NCBI RefSeq assembly: GCF_001244735.1
Contig: NZ_LN868937.1
Location: 79,501 to 143,500 of the forward strand
Source of the DNA: Bacillus andreraoultii
Lineage (GTDB): Bacteria; Bacillota; Bacilli; Bacillales; Caldibacillaceae
Direction: 5' to 3'
DNA length: 64,000 nucleotides
The notes beneath the pieces were generated by a model. That model saw nothing but the letters and a program-made list of their open reading frames with translations. It was not told where the DNA came from and did not search any database. Each line of letters begins with the position of its first letter. Position 1 is the stretch's first letter. Both the position numbers and the translations under genes were made by a program. Positions 22,801 to 33,004 of this stretch are shown here, piece by piece.

Positions 22801-23100
22801 ATGGATATAAAAAATGTACCAGATTGGATTTTATCCTTAGATGAAGAAGATATGGAATTCATTAAAAAATTCGTAATGAATTCAGGATCTTTAAAAGAAA
22901 TAGCAAAAATTTATGAGGTTTCTTATCCAACGGTCAGGATTAAGTTGGATAGGTTAATTGAAAAGATAAAATTGAATGATGCTGCTGATAATGAGGAATT
23001 TATAAAATTCATTAAACAGCTTTCAATTGATGACCGTATTAATTTGGAAGAGGCAAAATTAATTATAGAAAAATATAAAAATGAAAAGGGTGAAAGATGA
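22801..23100 (+). CDS. DUF2089-family small DNA-binding-type protein
   Basis: A 99-residue protein. The first half is L-D-E-E-D-M-E-F-I-K-K-F-V, then G-S-L-K-E-I-A-K-I-Y-E-V-S-Y-P-T-V-R, a sigma-like helix-turn-helix typical of DUF2089. The second half is helical and may be a dimer or ligand part. Members often precede small membrane or ABC transporter genes, as here. The ATG at 22801 follows AAGGAGTGAGG. The stop overlaps the next start by four bases. It probably regulates this operon. Confidence 0.8.
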   Translation: MDIKNVPDWILSLDEEDMEFIKKFVMNSGSLKEIAKIYEVSYPTVRIKLDRLIEKIKLNDAADNEEFIKFIKQLSIDDRINLEEAKLIIEKYKNEKGER

Positions 23101-23387
23101 TGTTTGGTTTTGGTTTTTATGATGTTTTTATTATTGCTGGAATACTTGGTGTGCAATACTTTTTATCAACGAGAAATAGTGTTTATTGGGGAGGAGTTAT
23201 CCCATTGGTTTTCGTTGTTTGGCGTACTTGGATATTTTTTAATGAAAACGAAAAGTTTCTTTCTTATGCGTTAATTCTTTTACTTGGACTTGCCTTTCTA
23301 ATTGGTGGTTGGTACGAGGGCAGAAAAGCTCTTCATAAAAAGAGAAAGCAAGAATTGGATAAAATGAAGTCTCATGATATGAAATAA
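23097..23387 (+). CDS. small membrane protein of the DUF2089-ABC operon
   Basis: A 96-residue protein with about three membrane helices (residues 5-24, 32-48, 56-74) and a basic cytoplasmic tail (RKALHKKRKQELDKMK). No family recognised. It overlaps the end of the DUF2089 gene (ATGATG), and the ABC permease follows at 21 bases, so the four genes form an operon. It may anchor or modulate the regulator. Confidence 0.75.
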   Translation: MMFGFGFYDVFIIAGILGVQYFLSTRNSVYWGGVIPLVFVVWRTWIFFNENEKFLSYALILLLGLAFLIGGWYEGRKALHKKRKQELDKMKSHDMK

Positions 23388-23408
23388 AAGAAAAAGGGAG
23401 AGAAGAAA

Positions 23409-24107
23409 GTGGTTCATATATTAAAAAGGGAGTTTATTGATTCATTTAAAAGTATACGGTCAATCCTTATTATTTTATTTATTATTTTCATTTCTTATCA
23501 AGCAGCTGCATTTGTCGATAATAATCCTAGCTTTATTAATGAACTTACCGGGGCTGGAGGCGAGGAAGGCTCTGCATATACGGCAGCAATTGCCTTGATT
23601 GTACTCGTGTTTGGTTTTTTGCTTGTTTTTGCCACATCTCATGATTTGGTTTACAAGGAGATTGAGTTGAAAACGATTCGACTGCTTGTGACAAAAGTGC
23701 CAAGGCTACAAATTATGTTAGGTAAGTTACTAGGAACGATGTTGTTTTGGATTATCACAATCTCTATATCCTTCAGCATATTATCTATGTTTGCGAATTC
23801 TTGGTTCCCAAAGGATTATTTTCAAACCATAATATTCTTATTTTATATTGTCAGTTTTGTATTACTAATCTCCACTGCCATTACGAAAACAAAACTAACA
23901 ATGTTCTTAGGAATTATATTAGGTATAAGTTTGCCAATTATAGGCCTGACAGCAATAGTATCCGATAAATGGTATTTAGCACCATTCAAATATATCTTGC
24001 CATATAAATACTTAGATGGTTCATTTGGTTTGATGTTTGTTCCGTTGGCCATTGGTATTATTTATTTTCTAATATCTGTTTTACTTATGCAAAGGAAGGA
24101 CTTATAA
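23409..24107 (+). CDS. ABC transporter permease (ABC-2 type)
   Basis: A 232-residue membrane protein with six predicted helices and the ABC-2 permease layout: a long loop after helix 1, then paired helices. It begins with GTG at 23409 behind GGGAGAAGAAA. The substrate is unknown; such permeases move peptides, antibiotics or lipids outward. The stop is directly followed by the ATPase ATG (TAA-ATG). Confidence 0.85.
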   Translation: MVHILKREFIDSFKSIRSILIILFIIFISYQAAAFVDNNPSFINELTGAGGEEGSAYTAAIALIVLVFGFLLVFATSHDLVYKEIELKTIRLLVTKVPRLQIMLGKLLGTMLFWIITISISFSILSMFANSWFPKDYFQTIIFLFYIVSFVLLISTAITKTKLTMFLGIILGISLPIIGLTAIVSDKWYLAPFKYILPYKYLDGSFGLMFVPLAIGIIYFLISVLLMQRKDL

Positions 24108-25025
24108 ATGACGGAGATAATTAAAATAAATCAATTGACAAAAAGATATGGAACAACTGAAGTTTTAAAAGGTATTAATTTAACAATTCATCAAGGCGAG
24201 GTCTTTGGCTTTGTTGGTCATAATGGAGCAGGAAAATCAACCTTTATCCATACAATTACAGGAATAATTCACAAAAGCTCAGGTATTTTTAAGATAAAGG
24301 ATGCTCCCGATGATCAGATTGATAAATCGAAAAAAGTAATGGGCGTAATGCCGGATGTCTCTAATTTATATGAACATATGAGAGGAATACACTTTTTACG
24401 TTATATGGGTAAACTGTCGGGAGATCGACGTAGCAAGAGAGATTATACAATCCTAATGAAAGAGGTTGGGTTAGAAGGTGCTGAAAAGAAAAAGATAAAG
24501 ACATATTCCTTTGGTATGAAAAAGAAAATATGTATAGCTCAGGCGTTACTTGGAAATCCTGACTTAATTATTCTGGATGAGCCAACCTCTGGCCTTGATC
24601 CGGAATCGGCAATTAAAATACGAAACTTAGTAATGAGACAGCAAAAACTTGGAAAAACTATTCTTCTCACCTCACATAATTTAGATGAAATCGACAAAGT
24701 AAGTGATAGGGTAGGTATTTTAAGCGATGGTGTTATAAAAAAACTAGGTACACCCCGACAATTAAAAGAAGAAACTGGGGTTGGAATTAGTATCTCTGTC
24801 CGAACGAAGCCAACTTTACGGAAAGATGACATTCAAATGCTTTCTAAGAAACTTGACATGGATGTGACCTTTGTAGAAAGTAAAAAAGAATATACGCTGT
24901 TACAAGTTGCTTCAGATGAGGATATTTCATTATTATCAAAAGAGCTAATCGAATCTGGTGTTCAATTATATGAATTGAAAGTGGAAGAACGTTCATTAGA
25001 GGATGTGTTTATGAACACTAAATAG
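24108..25025 (+). CDS. ABC transporter ATP-binding protein
   Basis: A 305-residue ATPase with Walker A G-H-N-G-A-G-K-S-T, signature Y-S-F-G-M-K-K-K, Walker B L-I-I-L-D-E-P-T-S-G-L-D-P, and the H-loop His in LLTSHN. About 90 C-terminal residues form an extra domain as in CcmA/NatA-type drug or bacteriocin export ATPases. It partners the permease just upstream. It ends the operon. Confidence 0.92.
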   Translation: MTEIIKINQLTKRYGTTEVLKGINLTIHQGEVFGFVGHNGAGKSTFIHTITGIIHKSSGIFKIKDAPDDQIDKSKKVMGVMPDVSNLYEHMRGIHFLRYMGKLSGDRRSKRDYTILMKEVGLEGAEKKKIKTYSFGMKKKICIAQALLGNPDLIILDEPTSGLDPESAIKIRNLVMRQQKLGKTILLTSHNLDEIDKVSDRVGILSDGVIKKLGTPRQLKEETGVGISISVRTKPTLRKDDIQMLSKKLDMDVTFVESKKEYTLLQVASDEDISLLSKELIESGVQLYELKVEERSLEDVFMNTK

Positions 25026-25352
25026 TGAACTAGAAAGGACATTATTTGGCTTTTCCAAAATAATTGTTATGGATATAAAATAGAAGGCATTCTCAGATAT
25101 AATAGGGTTTAGCCATGTATAATGTGGCTTTAAGATTAAGTTTGATATTATATAATAAAGATTGATAATTCATAATAAAATCCGATACAATTATGTTAAT
25201 ATACGGTTCTTCCGCAATCAGGCCATATTGCTGAAGACTTTCTTCAAAGGTAATTGGAAACCTATGTTAAAAAGGTATGATAGATATTTTGTTGGATTGT
25301 ATTTTAACTATGTAGCTAGTTAGGAAGTAACTCGTTAAAATGGGGTGTAAAA
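25026..25352. other. intergenic stretch with no visible feature
   Basis: A/T-rich sequence between the ABC operon and a small membrane protein. I see no gene, no strong hairpin and no clear promoter. Confidence 0.4.
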
Positions 25353-25583
25353 ATGGATTCGTTACTTTGGATAACTGTTGGTTTCATCATAATCGGATTT
25401 GTTGTTCTTGTTTCTATGAAAAAAAGTATGGAAAGGAAGGTAGCTATAATAATAGAAAACGAGGAAAGTATGGAGAGTAAACAGATTTCAAATAAACCCG
25501 TTATCTGGTGGATAGTGGGAACCACGGTATGGGGACTAGTAAGTATGTTTTTAATCGTACGGTCTTTTTCTGTTTTTATGTAA
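25353..25583 (+). CDS. small two-helix membrane protein
   Basis: A 76-residue protein with membrane helices at about 3-21 and 50-73 and a charged 28-residue connector rich in Glu and Lys. The ATG at 25353 has GGGGTG a few bases upstream. No family recognised. It stands alone, so it could be an orphan stress or sporulation peptide. Confidence 0.5.
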   Translation: MDSLLWITVGFIIIGFVVLVSMKKSMERKVAIIIENEESMESKQISNKPVIWWIVGTTVWGLVSMFLIVRSFSVFM

Positions 25584-25750
25584 AATGGAGTTAAGACGAA
25601 GTAATTCATTTTTGTGAAAGACTGTATTTAAGTAATCGGGTGCGATTGTGAGACAATAATAAGTAAATTATTATGGGACAAAACCTAAAATATCCTAATA
25701 ATTCCATTTAATCAATCTTTATTTTCAACAAAACCTTGTCCTTTTAAATA

Positions 25751-25779
25751 TTGACATTAGAGTTCTATTTCGTTATTAT
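25751..25779 (+). promoter_or_regulatory. sigma-A-type promoter of rpsR
   Basis: TTGACA (25751-25756), a 17-base spacer and TATTAT (25774-25779). It gives rpsR its own transcription start about 155 bases upstream of the ATG. Confidence 0.6.
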
Positions 25780-25851
25780 TATCTATACACACATAAACGA
25801 ATTTACACACTTTTTATATAAAACACACACAAAATCAAGTTTGACAAGGGA

Positions 25852-25885
25852 TTATGTCCAATTACACACCGAACGGAGGACATAA
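25852..25885 (+). promoter_or_regulatory. candidate S6:S18 ribosomal-protein leader hairpin
   Basis: An 8-bp outer stem TTATGTCC / GGACATAA encloses ACACACCGAACGGA. The CCG element near a GGAC strand mimics the 16S rRNA site of the S6:S18 pair, which in many bacteria represses its own rpsF-ssb-rpsR mRNA. Here it stands before rpsR alone. Confidence 0.5.
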
Positions 25886-25942
25886 CTTCCTTTTTAATCT
25901 ATGTACGGGTATTTTAACATTGTAAAGAAAGGAGTGTTATAG

Positions 25943-26185
25943 ATGGCTGGTGCAGGAAGAAAAGGTCGTGGAAAACGTCGGAAAGTGTGTTATTTCACTG
26001 CGAACGGTATTACACATATCGATTATAAAGATGTTGAACTTCTTAAAAAGTTTATTTCTGAACGTGGTAAAATTTTACCTCGTCGTGTAACAGGAACAAG
26101 TGCTAAATATCAACGTATGTTAACAAGAGCAATTAAACGTGCTCGTCAAGTTGCATTACTTCCATATGTTTCAGAAGAAAGATAA
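25943..26185 (+). CDS. rpsR: 30S ribosomal protein S18
   Basis: An 80-residue S18, typical from [16 protein letters not shown] through [19 protein letters not shown] to TGTSAKYQR and [11 protein letters not shown]. It binds 16S rRNA in the platform with S6. GAAAGGAGTG precedes the ATG. Usually rpsR is third in rpsF-ssb-rpsR; here neither rpsF nor ssb is found upstream within the window, while the downstream order (yybS, gdpP, rplI, dnaB) is the normal one apart from the ISL3 insertion. Confidence 0.98.
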   Translation: MAGAGRKGRGKRRKVCYFTANGITHIDYKDVELLKKFISERGKILPRRVTGTSAKYQRMLTRAIKRARQVALLPYVSEER

Positions 26186-26198
26186 TAATCGTATTCGT

Positions 26199-26235
26199 AG
26201 AAGCGACAAAGAGTATTCTTTGTCGCTTCTTCTCT
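26199..26235 (+). terminator. terminator after rpsR
   Basis: A perfect 14-bp stem AGAAGCGACAAAGA / TCTTTGTCGCTTCT has a 4-base loop, then a pyrimidine tract ending in TTTTT. Confidence 0.88.
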
Positions 26236-26322
26236 TTTTCATACATATAAAGAATGGATAAGCTTGAAATTTTGGTTCTTTGTCAAATGTTGGGGTTAAG
26301 CTACCGCGCTTTCGCTTGGTGA

Positions 26323-26368
26323 CCTTTTATTGTAGGTATGAAATAAAATTCATACCTACAATAAAAGG
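26323..26368. terminator. subterminal hairpin of the ISL3 element
   Basis: A perfect 19-bp stem (arms 26323-26341 and 26350-26368) has an 8-base loop and lies just past the transposase stop. Confidence 0.7.
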
Positions 26369-26378
26369 GGGATTATTT

Positions 26379-27596
26379 CTAGCCTAGATGGACCCCTATT
26401 CCTTTATACTTGTGTGATAACAATATTCTAGCTCTTGCTCGTTTGAAGTTTCTGAAACCATACGCATTCCGTTTTATTACCTTTGTGTGGTTATTTATTC
26501 CTTCCAGAAATCCATTAGAATAGCTATACATAAAACTATTTAAAATTTCTTTTTCCCAGTTTTTAAACGTCCGTATGCTGCGTAGAAATTCCTGCACTCC
26601 AGTATCTCTAACTAACTGATAAAACGTGTTTAAGCCTTCTTTGGTTTTACGCATACCTTCTGAACCATTTTCTTTCGCTTGTTTGAACCATTCACAATAA
26701 GCCTCTTTTAATTGATACGCCATATCTAGTTCCTTCGACATACCACGGTATCGATCTAGGTACCATCTCTCGTTTTCGGTTAGTTTCGCACTATCTTTGT
26801 AAAATACATATCTCATTTTTTTACACTTTTTCCGGTCATAATCATTCCAATCTGACTGAATCCGCCTTCTTACTTTATCAAGTGCCCAATAGATATAGCG
26901 ACAAAAATGAAAATGGTCGGCTATAATTAGTGGATGATCTAAGGCCTTTCGTACAGCCGATTTAAAGGAATGGCTCATGTCCATAATGACTATTTCTACA
27001 TTGGCCCCATACTTTCGTAAGTATTGTGATATTGTTTTTCCTTTTCTATTCGGTAATATATCCAAAGGCTCTCTTGTATCTCCGTTTGCGATGATTAACT
27101 GATACTTTCCTTCTTTGGTATCCCCTTTATACTCATCTATAGCGATTACTCTCGGGAGTTCCTTAACTTCCCCTACTTCATTTTCGGCAAATGCATCAAA
27201 TCGTCTTATAACCGTTGAAATCGAAGTACCATATTGTTGAGCTAGTTCCTTAAATGTTTTGGCTTGAACACTTCTCACGTTTACAGCCTGATTCCACTCT
27301 TTGGTAAACCGTTTATAACGCTCCACAAAATTGTTTTTCTCAGGAAACCTCTTCTCGCAAGCATCACAACGATATCGTCTCTTGTTATAAAAGATATAGC
27401 AGAGGCGTTCAAACCACTTTAAATGCTTGATTTTCTGCATTCGATAATCATGAATTTGTCGTGTTTTGGCACCACATCTAGGACAAGTATGTGTGCGTGC
27501 TTCCATTTCAACAAACAACGCTAATCTGTCATCCATTTGTTCCACTTTTAGTATTTTTACGTCTTCTAATCCTGGCATAATTATGTTATTATTCAT
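26379..27596 (-). CDS. ISL3-family transposase
   Basis: A 405-residue transposase with an N-terminal zinc ribbon (C-P-R-C-G ... C-D-A-C), a helix-turn-helix (KELAQQYGTSISTVIRRF) and the DDE core (IDEYKGD, MDMSHSFKSAV, C-terminal SNGFLEGINN). It is full length and uninterrupted. The ATG at 27596 follows GGGAG; a GTG two codons earlier is possible. Together with intact ends it is probably an active copy. Confidence 0.95.
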   Translation of the reverse strand: MNNNIIMPGLEDVKILKVEQMDDRLALFVEMEARTHTCPRCGAKTRQIHDYRMQKIKHLKWFERLCYIFYNKRRYRCDACEKRFPEKNNFVERYKRFTKEWNQAVNVRSVQAKTFKELAQQYGTSISTVIRRFDAFAENEVGEVKELPRVIAIDEYKGDTKEGKYQLIIANGDTREPLDILPNRKGKTISQYLRKYGANVEIVIMDMSHSFKSAVRKALDHPLIIADHFHFCRYIYWALDKVRRRIQSDWNDYDRKKCKKMRYVFYKDSAKLTENERWYLDRYRGMSKELDMAYQLKEAYCEWFKQAKENGSEGMRKTKEGLNTFYQLVRDTGVQEFLRSIRTFKNWEKEILNSFMYSYSNGFLEGINNHTKVIKRNAYGFRNFKRARARILLSHKYKGIGVHLG

Positions 27597-27960
27597 TTGC
27601 ACACGACTCCCTTTCTTTAACTTGTTTCTGTCAATTCAAGTATAAAAGGAAATTAGGAGTCGTGTGTCTCTTTTTTTTGAATCTTTTATTAACCCCAACA
27701 TTTATTATAGAGCCGAAATTTTTACCTCATCAATTCCACTACTGAATGTACAATTTTTACTGTTATCGGACATAAAAATAATGATTATGCAATTTAACAA
27801 ACGATTAAAAACTGTATGATAATTGATAAAGTAATCATAATAGTAGATTTCATGTATTATTGCTTAGTTGAAGCGACTGGTTATTATCTGTAAAATAAGG
27901 ATATAGGAAATTGACATTTTTAGGGGAAATTTATCAAAACAACATAGACGAGGTGTTTTA

Positions 27961-28896
27961 GTGAAAGCAAAGACTTTAACGGAAGGTGCAATTAGTTTAG
28001 CCATTTATACAATTATGCTATTGATCTTCTTGTATGTTCCCATATTTGGGGCTATCATTATATTTGCACTACCAGTATCTTATATTTATTTTACAGCGAA
28101 GCACAATTGGAAAGATGGGTTGTTAGTTTTTATTGCCTCAGTCATCCTTACATTTATTATAGGCTCGTGGGCCGCTTTATTCATTCCGTTTTCATATGGA
28201 ATTGTAGGTATCGTACTTGGTTGGTGTATTTATACAAAAAAGGAAAGATTCATTTCATTTTCAGCAGCATCATTAGTCTTACTAATCAGTCTAGTCATTG
28301 GGTATATCGTAACAACTATATTTTTTAATATCGATTACTTAAAAGAAATACAAGATATGGTTTCTCAATCATTAAATGAGAGTATGACGATGCTTGAAAT
28401 GTTAGGACAAGAAACAGAACAGATGAAAACTAGGTTAAATGAATTTGGAGATTTATTTATTACACTTCTTCCTAGTTTACTTATACTGTTATCTGCTATT
28501 AGTGTATTACTCATTCAATTAATTTCCTACCCAATTTTGAAAAGATTAGGTGTTGAAGTAAGTCATGCTAGACCATTTAGAGATATATCATTACCAAAAA
28601 GTCTAATCTGGTACTTTTTAATCATTATGATTCTTTCGCTAGTTATTGAAGCAGAAAAAGGAACGTTTATATATAATGTTATTACGAACTTTCTGTTCGT
28701 TATTGACTTTCTTTTTGTTTTGCAAGCCATTACATTTCTATTTAATGTTTGTTATAAAAAAGGAATACATAAAACATGGGCTATTGTTGGAACGATTTTT
28801 ATCTTATTAAATCCATTAGCAAATCAATTGGCTAAAATTATTGGTATATTTGATTTAGGGTTTGATTTAAGAAATCAAATACAGAGAAAAGAATAA
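27961..28896 (+). CDS. yybS: YybS-family (DUF2232) membrane protein
   Basis: A 311-residue integral membrane protein with about eight helices, of the DUF2232/YybS family. Its place just before gdpP, rplI and dnaB is the conserved one in Bacillaceae. It resembles transporter S components in layout, but its function is unknown. The start is GTG at 27961. The ISL3 insertion separates it from rpsR and may have changed its promoter region. Confidence 0.9.
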   Translation: MKAKTLTEGAISLAIYTIMLLIFLYVPIFGAIIIFALPVSYIYFTAKHNWKDGLLVFIASVILTFIIGSWAALFIPFSYGIVGIVLGWCIYTKKERFISFSAASLVLLISLVIGYIVTTIFFNIDYLKEIQDMVSQSLNESMTMLEMLGQETEQMKTRLNEFGDLFITLLPSLLILLSAISVLLIQLISYPILKRLGVEVSHARPFRDISLPKSLIWYFLIIMILSLVIEAEKGTFIYNVITNFLFVIDFLFVLQAITFLFNVCYKKGIHKTWAIVGTIFILLNPLANQLAKIIGIFDLGFDLRNQIQRKE

Positions 28897-29007
28897 ATTT
28901 AGATAGAGATGGCGTTACATCTTTTGCATAGGAAGAGTGAAATTGAATATGAATTGTATTAAACAAAAATTTCACTTGATTTTCAAAAAAATTAGGAGTT
29001 GGAGTAT

Positions 29008-30978
29008 ATGCCAATCTTTTTAAGAACTGGCCATATGAAAAAACTATTAATTGGTTTTTTCGCCATTATGTTCTTATTATTAGTTATATTAGGTTTTTAC
29101 AACTGGGTGCTAAGTGGAATAGCATGTATTATTTTAGTGGCATTTTTGATTTTACTCATTCGAAGTAGTGCTTATTTTCAGACCCAAGTTGAAAAGTATG
29201 TATCGCTTCTTTCTTACCGGGTTAAAAAGGTTGGTGAAGAGGCGTTACTAGAAATGCCAATTGGAATTATTTTAATTAATGATGACAATATCGTGGAGTG
29301 GGCCAATCCTTATATGAATGTGAATTTCCAAGAGGAATCATTAATTGGAAAGTCAATCTATGATTTGTCTGATGAGTTAATTCAAATGATCATCCAAGAG
29401 TTAGAAAAAGGGATTATAACGATTAATAATCAAAAATTCCGCGTCGTATATAAAAAGGAAGAAAAATTAATCTATTTTTTCGATATAACTGAGCAAGCCT
29501 TAATTGAACAAAAATATCAGGAAGAACAACCAGTCATAGCGATTGTCTTTCTCGATAATTATGATGAAGTGACTCAAGGAATGGATGATTTAGCTCGTGG
29601 ATCATTAAATGGACGGGTTACATCATTACTAAATGAGTGGGCGAATGAATTTGGGATCTATTTAAAAAGAGTTACAGCTGACCGATTTATGGCTGTATTA
29701 AATCAAAAAATTTTAAGTGAGTTAGAAAAGGGTAAATTTTCGATACTCGACGATATTCGTGAATCAGGTGCAAAAAACAGCCTTCCCTTAACACTTAGTA
29801 TTGGAGTTGGAGCAGGGGTTTCATCCTTACCAGAATTGGGGAGTATTGCCCAATCAAGTCTTGACTTAGCATTAGGCCGGGGGGGAGACCAAGTTGCAAT
29901 TAAACTACCGAATGGAAAAGTGAGATTTTATGGCGGAAAAACAAACCCAATTGAGAAACGGACACGAGTACGGGCACGAGTTATCTCTCATGCACTACGA
30001 GAATTAATTGAAGAAAGTGATCGTATTTTTATTATGGGACATAATTATCCGGATATGGATGCGATTGGGTCGTCTATCGGTATTTTAAAAATTGCACAAA
30101 TGAATGGAAAAGAATCTTATGTTATACTTAATGAGCAAGAAATAGATTCTGGTGTAAGAAAATTACTAAATGAGGTTAAAGAGAAATCCGATATATATGA
30201 TCATTTTATTTCCCCACAAGATGCGCTCGAAATGAGCATGACCAATGCTTTATTAGTCATTGTGGATACCCATAAGCCATCTTTAGTTATTGAAGAACGT
30301 CTAGTCAACCGTTGTGAAAGAATTGTCGTTATTGATCACCATAGGAGAAGCGAGGAATTTGTACAGAATCCATTACTTGTTTATATGGAACCGTATGCTT
30401 CATCTACATCTGAATTAGTGACTGAACTACTCCAATATCAACCTAATCGTAAAATAGATATTCTTGAGGCAACTGCTCTACTTGCAGGTATAATTGTTGA
30501 TACAAAGAGCTTTACACTACGTACTGGTTCACGGACGTTTGATGCAGCCTCTTATTTACGAACAAAAGGTGCAGATACCGTATTAGTTCAAAAATTTTTA
30601 CGAGAAGATTTAGATACATTTATTAAACGGGCAAAGCTTGTTGAAAATGTAGAATTTTACAGACGGGGAATTGCGATTACAAGAGCAAATGCGTCTGAAC
30701 AGTATAATCAGATTTTAATTGCCCAAACGGCAGACTTACTGTTAGCGATGGAAAATGTTGAAGCTTCCTTTGTTATATCAAAACGTCCGGATGATACGGT
30801 AGGTATTAGTGCGCGCTCCCTAGGTAAGGTAAATGTGCAGCTCATTATGGAACAACTTGAAGGAGGCGGCCACCTAACGAACGCAGCAACACAATTAACA
30901 GACACGACAATTGCTGATGCGGAAAAACGGCTTAAAGCTGTCATCGATAAGTATTTAGAAGGAGTGAATGAATCATGA
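29008..30978 (+). CDS. gdpP: cyclic-di-AMP phosphodiesterase GdpP
   Basis: A 656-residue membrane enzyme that cleaves cyclic di-AMP to pApA and thereby affects potassium balance, wall stress and beta-lactam tolerance. Order of domains: two N-terminal helices, a degenerate PAS domain (heme-binding in relatives), a degenerate GGDEF domain, and the DHH/DHHA1 phosphodiesterase ([37 protein letters not shown]). The ATG at 29008 follows AGGAGTTGGAG. It overlaps rplI by four bases (ATGA). Confidence 0.97.
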   Translation: MPIFLRTGHMKKLLIGFFAIMFLLLVILGFYNWVLSGIACIILVAFLILLIRSSAYFQTQVEKYVSLLSYRVKKVGEEALLEMPIGIILINDDNIVEWANPYMNVNFQEESLIGKSIYDLSDELIQMIIQELEKGIITINNQKFRVVYKKEEKLIYFFDITEQALIEQKYQEEQPVIAIVFLDNYDEVTQGMDDLARGSLNGRVTSLLNEWANEFGIYLKRVTADRFMAVLNQKILSELEKGKFSILDDIRESGAKNSLPLTLSIGVGAGVSSLPELGSIAQSSLDLALGRGGDQVAIKLPNGKVRFYGGKTNPIEKRTRVRARVISHALRELIEESDRIFIMGHNYPDMDAIGSSIGILKIAQMNGKESYVILNEQEIDSGVRKLLNEVKEKSDIYDHFISPQDALEMSMTNALLVIVDTHKPSLVIEERLVNRCERIVVIDHHRRSEEFVQNPLLVYMEPYASSTSELVTELLQYQPNRKIDILEATALLAGIIVDTKSFTLRTGSRTFDAASYLRTKGADTVLVQKFLREDLDTFIKRAKLVENVEFYRRGIAITRANASEQYNQILIAQTADLLLAMENVEASFVISKRPDDTVGISARSLGKVNVQLIMEQLEGGGHLTNAATQLTDTTIADAEKRLKAVIDKYLEGVNES

Positions 30979-31424
30979 AAGTAATTTTTCTAAAAGATGT
31001 AAAAGGGAAAGGTAAAAAGGGTGAAGTAAAAAATGTTGCGGACGGTTACGCACATAACTTTTTAATAAAAAATGGTTATGCAATAGAAGCGACAAAAGCG
31101 AATATTAAAACGTTAGAGGCGAAGAAACGTAAAGAAGAGCAAGAAGCATTACAAGAAAAAGAACAAGCAAAACAATTGAAAGAACGGATAGAAAAGTTAA
31201 CCGTTGTAATTCCTGCAAAATCTGGTGAAGGTGGACGTCTTTTCGGTTCTGTCACATCAAAACAAATTGCTGAACAGCTTGAAAAGCAACATAAGATTAA
31301 AATTGACAAGCGTAAAATTGAATTAACGGATGCAATTCGTGCTCTAGGTTTTACAAAAGTACCTGTTAAATTATATACAGATGTTCAAGGTACACTTACT
31401 GTACATGTAAAAGAAGATAATTAA
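30975..31424 (+). CDS. rplI: 50S ribosomal protein L9
   Basis: The 149-residue L9: N-terminal domain [19 protein letters not shown] with [16 protein letters not shown], long connecting helix, and C-terminal domain with [17 protein letters not shown]9 binds domain V of 23S rRNA and helps keep the reading frame. It is coupled to gdpP by the ATGA overlap. Confidence 0.98.
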   Translation: MKVIFLKDVKGKGKKGEVKNVADGYAHNFLIKNGYAIEATKANIKTLEAKKRKEEQEALQEKEQAKQLKERIEKLTVVIPAKSGEGGRLFGSVTSKQIAEQLEKQHKIKIDKRKIELTDAIRALGFTKVPVKLYTDVQGTLTVHVKEDN

Positions 31425-31621
31425 ATTATTTCCATCGAAATAAAGTTTTGTTCATGTTAGAATAAAAAAAGAATAACTATGACGGCTGTCTCAATCATGA
31501 GAACCATTTAGAAGTGATTAATAGGATGGGGATTATATGGGGCAGCCTTTTTCTATTGAACAAGTTCATGATTTCTATAAAAATAGATATTTAGAATAAT
31601 ATTCGGAGGTTTAGTATAAAA

Positions 31622-32986
31622 ATGAATGATCTTTTGATCGACCGGACTCCTCCCCAAAATATTGAAGCTGAACAGGCTGTCTTAGGTGCCATATTTATTG
31701 AGCCAGAGAGTTTAACCGTTGCATCAGAAAGTTTACTACCTGAGGACTTTTATCGCAGTGCTCACCAAAAGATTTTCTCTATCATGTTAAGTTTAAATGA
31801 TCGCGGAATGGCTGTTGATGTTGTAACTGTTTCTGAAGAATTAGCTGCGTCAGACCAATTAGAAAATATTGGTGGCATTTCATACTTAATGGAACTTGCT
31901 AATTCTGTTCCTACTGCGGCTAATATTGAATACTATGCAAAAATTGTTGAGGAAAAATCGTTATTACGTCGTCTCATTCGGACAGCAACAGATATAGCAC
32001 AAGATGGTTATACAAGGGAAGATGAAGTAGAAAGTCTATTAACAGAGGCAGAAAAAAGAATTTTAGAAGTAGCCAATCGAAAAAACGCTGGTGCTTTCCA
32101 AGATATTAAAGATGTATTAGTTAAAACCTATGATCATATAGAACAGCTGCACAGTAGAAAAGGTGACATAACAGGAATTCCTACTGGATTTAATGATTTA
32201 GATCATATGACGGCTGGATTTCAACGGAATGACTTAATTATTGTGGCAGCCCGTCCATCTGTAGGGAAAACAGCTTTTGCATTAAATATCGCTCAAAATG
32301 TTGCAACGAAAACAGATGAAAATGTAGCAATCTTCTCGCTTGAGATGGGTGCTGAGCAGCTCGTTATGCGTATGCTTTGTGCGGAGGGAAATATTAATGC
32401 GCAAAATTTACGGACAGGATCACTTACGGATGAAGATTGGAAAAAGTTAACGATGGCGATGGGGAGTTTATCAAATGCGGGCATTTATATTGATGATACA
32501 CCGGGTATACGAGTTCAAGAGATAAGAGCAAAATGCAGGCGGCTAAGACAAGAACATGGGTTAGGTATGATTGTGATTGATTATCTGCAATTAATTCAAG
32601 GAAATGGTAGAAGTTCCGATAACCGGCAACAAGAAGTTTCGGAAATATCACGTTCATTGAAGGCATTAGCCCGTGAATTAGAAGTACCTGTCATCGCATT
32701 ATCACAGTTATCACGTTCTGTAGAGCAACGTCAAGATAAGCGGCCAATGATGTCTGATATTCGTGAATCAGGTAGTATTGAGCAAGATGCCGATATTGTA
32801 GCTTTCCTCTACCGCGATGATTACTATGATAAGGAATCAGAGAACAAAAATATTATTGAAATCATTATTGCAAAACAACGGAATGGTCCAGTAGGAACGG
32901 TTCAGTTAGCTTTTGCAAAGGAATATAATAAGTTTGTTAATTTAGATAGAAGATTTGACGATGCACAAGTACCACCAGGGGCCTAA
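31622..32986 (+). CDS. dnaB: replicative DNA helicase
   Basis: The 454-residue DnaB-type hexameric helicase (named DnaC in B. subtilis). The N-terminal domain (PPQNIEAEQAVLGAIF) is followed by the RecA-like ATPase with Walker A A-R-P-S-V-G-K-T-A, Walker B VIVIDYLQLIQG, and the SDIRESGSIEQDAD arginine-finger region. It unwinds DNA at the replication fork. TCGGAGG precedes the ATG. Confidence 0.98.
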   Translation: MNDLLIDRTPPQNIEAEQAVLGAIFIEPESLTVASESLLPEDFYRSAHQKIFSIMLSLNDRGMAVDVVTVSEELAASDQLENIGGISYLMELANSVPTAANIEYYAKIVEEKSLLRRLIRTATDIAQDGYTREDEVESLLTEAEKRILEVANRKNAGAFQDIKDVLVKTYDHIEQLHSRKGDITGIPTGFNDLDHMTAGFQRNDLIIVAARPSVGKTAFALNIAQNVATKTDENVAIFSLEMGAEQLVMRMLCAEGNINAQNLRTGSLTDEDWKKLTMAMGSLSNAGIYIDDTPGIRVQEIRAKCRRLRQEHGLGMIVIDYLQLIQGNGRSSDNRQQEVSEISRSLKALARELEVPVIALSQLSRSVEQRQDKRPMMSDIRESGSIEQDADIVAFLYRDDYYDKESENKNIIEIIIAKQRNGPVGTVQLAFAKEYNKFVNLDRRFDDAQVPPGA

Positions 32987-33004
32987 ATAATTAGGCTTCT
33001 TTTT
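32981..33004 (+). terminator. terminator overlapping the dnaB stop
   Basis: GCCTAA / TTAGGC with a 4-base loop is followed by CTTCTTTTT. It includes the dnaB stop codon. The rest of the gap to purA (33005-33300) holds a short word shared with the purA-walR gap but no gene. Confidence 0.65.

Larger units (their letters stand above)
26274..27714 (-). mobile_element. ISL3-family insertion sequence with intact 8-bp target duplication
   Basis: A 1441-bp element with 26-bp imperfect inverted repeats (26274-26299 and 27689-27714, sharing AAATGTTGGGGTTAA). It is flanked by the perfect direct repeat GAAATTTT at 26266-26273 and 27715-27722, the 8-bp duplication usual for ISL3. A subterminal 19-bp hairpin (26323-26368) can act as a terminator. 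The clean flanks mean a recent insertion between rpsR and yybS. Confidence 0.95.
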
